DNA of 64,000 nt, taken from positions 1-64,000 of the forward strand of contig NZ_JACLCP010000007.1 of NCBI RefSeq assembly GCF_014243395.1, written 5' to 3'. The notes beneath the pieces were generated by a model, which had not been told where the DNA came from, did not search any database, and worked only from the letters and a program-made list of their open reading frames with translations. Below, in pieces: positions 60,103 through 64,000 of this stretch (positions are counted from its first letter, which is position 1; each line of letters starts with the position of its first letter). This stretch comes from Winogradskyella flava. Its GTDB lineage: Bacteria > Bacteroidota > Bacteroidia > Flavobacteriales > Flavobacteriaceae. The translations under genes and the position numbers were made by a program.

Positions 60103-60579
60103 TTAATGAGAGAGTTCTTCAAGTTGTGTATGGTAATCGTATTGTAAATCTTCATGTAGGACGCTTATTTTTTTCTTGATGGAAATAATTTGGCGTTCGT
60201 ACAAATTGCTTAGTGTTCTATTTCTATGAATTGAGGGTCTAAGGTCGTTTAAGCGATCACAAAAGTAGAGTAGGAGCTCAACTTCTGTAGATTTTTTAGA
60301 AGAATAACGACTATAGACTCTAATCTGTCTCAAAATCTTTCTAATCGTCTTTTTCATATAGAAATAGCTGTCAGTATTTATACCTTCAAAAAGTTCATCT
60401 AGCGAAGATTTTACACTTACAATATATCCATCTTCGTCATGGGCTTCAAATAGTAAATAGGTAAGTAGCGCTTTATTCTCTTTTTTAAATTTGCCTAAAC
60501 GTAAACACAACTCCAATAAATCTTCTTTGGGCAAATGTTGTAATTCCTTTTTTATGGTAACAATAGATTCAATTTTCAT
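60103..60579 (-). CDS. Small helical protein of unknown function
   Basis: 158 residues with no signal peptide. Mostly helical and charged (LQHLPKEDLLELCLRLGKFKKENKALLTYLLFEAHDEDGYIVSVKSSLDELF). It lies 2 bp after the methyltransferase gene on the same strand and is probably co-transcribed. No family is recognised. Confidence 0.75.
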   Translation of the reverse strand: MKIESIVTIKKELQHLPKEDLLELCLRLGKFKKENKALLTYLLFEAHDEDGYIVSVKSSLDELFEGINTDSYFYMKKTIRKILRQIRVYSRYSSKKSTEVELLLYFCDRLNDLRPSIHRNRTLSNLYERQIISIKKKISVLHEDLQYDYHTQLEELSH

Positions 60580-60581
60580 AC

Positions 60582-62210
60582 TTAGAAATTACCTTTTAAA
60601 AGATTGATACTTACTGTTGCTAATGCATTATTAGGAAATTTAGCAAAATGATTATCATTTGGTACTAATCCTGCTTTTATAGCTGTTTTCCTTAAAACGT
60701 CAACTTCAAGAATGTATTGGTCACTATAACCATGAGTGGCATCATATGCTGTTGCAGCTGTTTGCCCAAGGTTGTCAGCAACTAGTTTTGGATCGATCGT
60801 ATGCAATTCTATAATGAGCAATCCAAATTTTTCTACAAAAGGTTTCCATTTTTGTAGATGTTCCAAGAGCGAAGCTTCTACATCGTTGTTTTTTAAACAT
60901 TTTCCGTTAGTAGCAAAGGCACCTGTGGACGTACTTATATTATTGTACTTTTTCATGGGTGCTTCCCATATTCTATTATGATCCAAAAAGGTTCTTACAT
61001 TTAATAAATCCTGTAACTCAATGTCGTAGTCTTCTCTTAAGTCGTTGGCCAAAACATCTGGTCTGCCTATATCTCCCCAAATTACCTTTGCCCAAATATC
61101 TGCTTTTATGAGATTAGCTCTTGTGACTTTAAGTGCTGCTTTATTAAAGTCGACACCAACCAAGAATAAAGGATGCTCATCTAGAAGTTGCCCACGCAAT
61201 GTTTGTTGGTCTATGACATTAAAGATATGTTCGATAAAAGCGCCATTGCCACATCCCATATCCAAGATGCCTTTCGGCTGTTCTTCAATGGGCTTGTTAA
61301 AGAGATCTATGATGACTTTATCTATAACCTTAAAGTAGGTAGCATGTGCACCACCACTTCCCCAAACGTTCATTTCTCTATGGACATGCTTTTCAGTATC
61401 GCTAGGCGAATCGGTTTTAAGTATGAGAGGATTACCAAAGATGAGTTCGTCTAGTTGCAAAAATGTTGGTATATATGAAACTGTAACACCATAAGCGCTA
61501 GCACGTTTTGCAAAAAATAGACCTTCATCAGTGAATTGATATGTACTTTTTTTCTTTTTGAACCAACCCAAATGTGAAAGAAAGTCTAATATCTTTTTGA
61601 AACTTTCAGGATCTTTATGGTACTCTTCTGCTGTGAAAGATGCCTCCATAAAGTATTTGTGAAAAAGCCCATTAACTCCTAAAAGGACAATAATGGGTCC
61701 GGCAATAACACCTTCTATATGCTTTAAGACTTGATATTCTATTGAATTTTCGTTGGAAACAATCAAACCAAAATTTGTCTCAAATTTTCTAAAAACACTT
61801 TCTAGTGCAATAAATGCATCAGCGCTTATCATTTTGTCCGTAGCAAAACGATCTGAGTAATTTAAAAGATTCACGACATCCTCGTATAAGTGCACATGTC
61901 CAAAAGCGCTTTTTGAGTTACTGTTTGTTATATATATAACAGTATCGGTCTTATTGTCTAATTGTTGCTCCATCCAACCTTGTGAACACAATACCCTTAA
62001 GGCGACATTGAGATAGCCTTCATTAGAACTAAATTTTTTGGACAGATGTTTTAGAGCTACTTTTTTGTGTTCTAAAATATAGTCTAGTATACCTTTTTTA
62101 TGAAGTGCATGTGCAGAAGTGGCTACGGCTATGCCATCTAAATGCCTAAAAATGGTACTTCTCAACTTAGACTTATCGGATTTGGTAAGCATATTAATTG
62201 GTTTAGACAT
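60582..62210 (-). CDS. Winged-helix and SAM methyltransferase protein
   Basis: 542 residues. The N-terminal part (about 15-110) looks like the dimerisation/winged-helix domain of O-methyltransferases (HLDGIAVATSAHALHKKGILDYILEHKKVALKHLSKKFSSNEGYLNVALRVLCSQGW). A second such helix set is at about 165-260. The class I methyltransferase follows from about 310 (PKGILDMGCGNGAFIEHIF, FLVGVDFNKAALKVTRANLIKADIWAKVIWGD). The length is unusual, and the substrate is unknown. The gene is followed by the small helical protein gene. Confidence 0.85.
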   Translation of the reverse strand: MSKPINMLTKSDKSKLRSTIFRHLDGIAVATSAHALHKKGILDYILEHKKVALKHLSKKFSSNEGYLNVALRVLCSQGWMEQQLDNKTDTVIYITNSNSKSAFGHVHLYEDVVNLLNYSDRFATDKMISADAFIALESVFRKFETNFGLIVSNENSIEYQVLKHIEGVIAGPIIVLLGVNGLFHKYFMEASFTAEEYHKDPESFKKILDFLSHLGWFKKKKSTYQFTDEGLFFAKRASAYGVTVSYIPTFLQLDELIFGNPLILKTDSPSDTEKHVHREMNVWGSGGAHATYFKVIDKVIIDLFNKPIEEQPKGILDMGCGNGAFIEHIFNVIDQQTLRGQLLDEHPLFLVGVDFNKAALKVTRANLIKADIWAKVIWGDIGRPDVLANDLREDYDIELQDLLNVRTFLDHNRIWEAPMKKYNNISTSTGAFATNGKCLKNNDVEASLLEHLQKWKPFVEKFGLLIIELHTIDPKLVADNLGQTAATAYDATHGYSDQYILEVDVLRKTAIKAGLVPNDNHFAKFPNNALATVSINLLKGNF

Positions 62211-62220
62211 AAAGATAAAA

Positions 62221-62250
62221 AAACCATCGCTTCAACGATGGTTTAAACAT
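62221..62250 (-). terminator. Rho-independent terminator
   Basis: The stem AACCATCG pairs with CGATGGTT and, on the minus strand, is followed by seven T residues. It ends the transcript of the GIN-domain gene and separates it from the methyltransferase gene. Confidence 0.85.
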
Positions 62251-62271
62251 TAATTATATTATCATACTTTA

Positions 62272-63168
62272 TTAGTCGAACAGGTTGACAACCTTGCCTT
62301 CATCTTCTGCCGTAATTGTGACCAATAACTTTTTCAAACCGAGTTTATTTACTTTATAGATTTTAGTGCCTACTGACCATTTTTCTTTTCGCTTCGTATT
62401 GGCGCTCATAGGAAATCCGTAACCAAAGTAACCACCATCTGCCTTTGGGCCCTTAACTGCGAATTGATTGCGTTTACCGGAATTGTTTCTAATCTTGAAA
62501 CTAATCCATTTTATGCTCTTTTTGCTATGGTTGTTCTTATCTTCTAATGACGTCGCCATACCACCAGATTTTGTTTTTATCTTATTCTCCTTTGGAAGAT
62601 TGGTGTAGTAGAGTTTGCCATCATTACTAACGTCAGCCCACAGATAATCAACAGGATTAACAGTGATGATTCCCCAATTCCATAGGTTTACATAGACACT
62701 TTTGGCTTCAATCTTGGAAGCGTCAATTTTTCCATTTGCTACGCCCAAACGCAATTCATCGGTTTTACCTTCAATAATAACATTACCAATATTAGCATTA
62801 ACCCGTAATTCATTATTGGATACATTAATAATTTTGGTGGTATCATGTGCATCATGTACAACGCGTTTAAGGTTCGGAGCACCAATTTTTATAGTAATAC
62901 CTTTAGAAGATTCAATCCATTTTAATTGGCTGAAGTGGATGGTGCCATCTACAATTTCGGTATCTATAAATTCTAATAAATTACCATCGGTTGTAATACT
63001 CAATGATTCCTCATGAGCCATGTCTATCGTAATATCTGCATGTAAATCGATTTTAATAGTTTCAACATTTTCGAAAGGAAAAGATTTGGTCTCAATTTTT
63101 TTGTTACCCTTAACTTGCGCTATTCCTAATGATCCAATGAATAGCAGTAACAATGATATATTTTTCAT
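62272..63168 (-). CDS. Secreted GIN-domain (DUF2807-like) protein
   Basis: 298 residues. A signal peptide (about 1-18) is followed by a parallel beta-rich region with KIETKSFPFENVETIKIDLHADITI, LKRVVHDAHDTTKIINVSNNELRVNANIGNVIIEG and ADVSNDGKLYYTN. This is the pattern of the putative auto-transporter adhesin head GIN domain, common in Bacteroidota. Its role is unknown. It is followed by the terminator at 62221. Confidence 0.83.
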   Translation of the reverse strand: MKNISLLLLFIGSLGIAQVKGNKKIETKSFPFENVETIKIDLHADITIDMAHEESLSITTDGNLLEFIDTEIVDGTIHFSQLKWIESSKGITIKIGAPNLKRVVHDAHDTTKIINVSNNELRVNANIGNVIIEGKTDELRLGVANGKIDASKIEAKSVYVNLWNWGIITVNPVDYLWADVSNDGKLYYTNLPKENKIKTKSGGMATSLEDKNNHSKKSIKWISFKIRNNSGKRNQFAVKGPKADGGYFGYGFPMSANTKRKEKWSVGTKIYKVNKLGLKKLLVTITAEDEGKVVNLFD

Positions 63169-63174
63169 TTTAGA

Positions 63175-63558
63175 TTAATTTTTAGTGATTTTTGCTTCGG
63201 GATTATTAAAAACCGCCTCATATGTAATGGTTTCTGGTTTGTACTCAAATTCAATAATTCTATTGTCAGTGTCCTTTAACTCGTAATCTCCTCCTTGGTT
63301 GACGAATTTGAATTGTATTTGATTATGTGCAGTTTTTTGTGAAAACGTTCCTTCATAAATGCCATCGCTATTGGTATCTGTAAGTGGAACAGTTTCGGTC
63401 CATGGGTTATCTGTAAAATTACCTCTTATACCAACATTTGATACATTTTCCACCGCGTTCATATCCACTTTAAATGTCACTGTTTTTGTATGTGTTTCCT
63501 GTACACAGCTTTGAGTAATTATTAGTAGAAGTATGAGTGCAAATTTTGAAAGTTTCAT
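63175..63558 (-). CDS. Lipoprotein with a starch-binding-like fold
   Basis: 127 residues. A lipobox (IITQSCVQ, Cys18) precedes a compact beta domain: VTFKVDMNAVENVSNVGIRGNFTDNPWTETVPLTDTNSDGIYEGTFS, which resembles CBM20/CBM48-type or fibronectin-like domains. A carbohydrate-binding role is possible but unproven. The gene lies 6 bp upstream of the GIN gene on the same strand. Confidence 0.78.
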   Translation of the reverse strand: MKLSKFALILLLIITQSCVQETHTKTVTFKVDMNAVENVSNVGIRGNFTDNPWTETVPLTDTNSDGIYEGTFSQKTAHNQIQFKFVNQGGDYELKDTDNRIIEFEYKPETITYEAVFNNPEAKITKN

Positions 63559-63560
63559 GA

Positions 63561-64000
63561 TTACTTTATTTTTTTATAGTTATACGTATTTCTTACTAAT
63601 CTTTCTTTAGTGTCCATGTATACTACCTCTTTAGACACAGTATAAGTGGTATCTGTTAGTGTGTGTGTCATATACATATTCGCCTTTCTTCCATTATCTT
63701 TTCCTCTATAGCTTGTAACCAGGACTTTTTCGCCATTGTCTTCGGTAAAACTCTCAACCTTTTCATTGCCAAAGTAAGTCCCATTTTTTTTGATTTTTAC
63801 AGAACCTTTGTAGTTTTTATTTGGTTCATAAGGATACTGGATGTTAGTGATGATTTTATCTCTTTCAATTTTAAATTGCATAGAGACATCAATGGTTTCT
63901 AAATCTCCAGATTGGTAATCAGTGTAGGTTAGAGTGCCTTTCCAACTTGTGTTATCAATACTCTCAAAGTCTGAAAGTTGAATAGTGTTCTGGGCATTTG
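63561..64000 (-). CDS. Partial protein of unknown function (runs off right edge)
   Basis: The frame remains open from 63881 to the window edge, reading ...NTIQLSDFESIDNTSWKGT, followed by LTYTDYQSGDLETIDVSMQFKIER, so the true start lies beyond 64000. The ATG at 63881 is internal. The visible part is beta-rich with no catalytic motif seen. It lies 2 bp from the lipoprotein gene, consistent with one transcript with the GIN and lipoprotein genes. Confidence 0.7.
   Translation of the reverse strand, partial: NAQNTIQLSDFESIDNTSWKGTLTYTDYQSGDLETIDVSMQFKIERDKIITNIQYPYEPNKNYKGSVKIKKNGTYFGNEKVESFTEDNGEKVLVTSYRGKDNGRKANMYMTHTLTDTTYTVSKEVVYMDTKERLVRNTYNYKKIK

Noticed and set aside
1..64000. Insertion sequences, CRISPR arrays, rRNA and tRNA genes
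   Set aside because: No DDE or Y1 transposase, no regularly spaced identical repeats with unique spacers, and no rRNA or cloverleaf sequence was seen. The regularly placed sites in the arrays differ in core and spacing and flank genes.

Overview
The window looks like a chromosome segment of a marine Flavobacteriaceae bacterium (phylum Bacteroidota). It is AT-rich, start codons are not preceded by strong Shine-Dalgarno sequences, and many lipoprotein and secreted proteins belong to families typical of that group (DUF6090, DUF2911, DUF4294, DUF6940, GIN-domain proteins). This placement is an inference from gene content; no rRNA or tRNA gene was seen.

Layout. (1) Bases 1-3730 hold a run of single-gene cassettes, all on the minus strand, separated by attC-like palindromic sites. 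The run ends in a 152-bp attI-like region that has no recombinase gene beside it. (2) Bases 3742-43881 are ordinary chromosome. In order they hold: atoE transporter; DUF2911/TPR protein; miaE; recG; M1 peptidase and patatin; FMN-type glutamate synthase and M20 hydrolase; uvrD/pcrA; a set of secreted proteins; a YrdC-family protein; an MFS pump; folE; a MerC/Fur-family divergent pair; an HxlR-controlled oxidoreductase cluster; a biotin-dependent carboxylase operon; PrsW, Nudix, class V aminotransferase and M42 peptidase genes; DUF4294; hemolysin III; and two regulatory or metabolic genes that border the next array. (3) Bases 43978-55097 hold a second, longer cassette array with eleven genes, all minus strand, ending in a second copy of the attI-like region. 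(4) Bases 55098-56165 encode a tyrosine recombinase divergent from the array, the classical integron layout. (5) Bases 56187-64000 return to ordinary chromosome (DUF4268, ZIP transporter, three SAM methyltransferases, lipoproteins).

The main discovery candidate is this integron-like system. Cassettes start and end with complementary core sequences, for example GTTAGGTGT and ACACCTAAC around the first gene cassette. This is what excision and insertion through a folded single-stranded attC would leave. The recombinase has the full R-K-HxxR-H-Y catalytic set but lacks the extra segment that defines canonical IntI proteins, and it carries an N-terminal module of about 70 residues. A 256-bp gene-less cassette occurs three times, twice right beside the attI-like region. 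A 408-bp direct repeat (3323-3730 and 54691-55098, six mismatches, no gaps) brackets 51 kb of chromosome and stops exactly at the first base of the recombinase start codon.

A second discovery candidate is an in-frame insertion of a DUF559 (Vsr-like) nuclease domain in recG, between helicase motifs II and III. It is bordered by imperfect inverted repeats that contain small palindromes; a solo copy of one end lies at 13331-13362.

All functional calls rest on reading the protein sequences and recalling family motifs; no database search was run.
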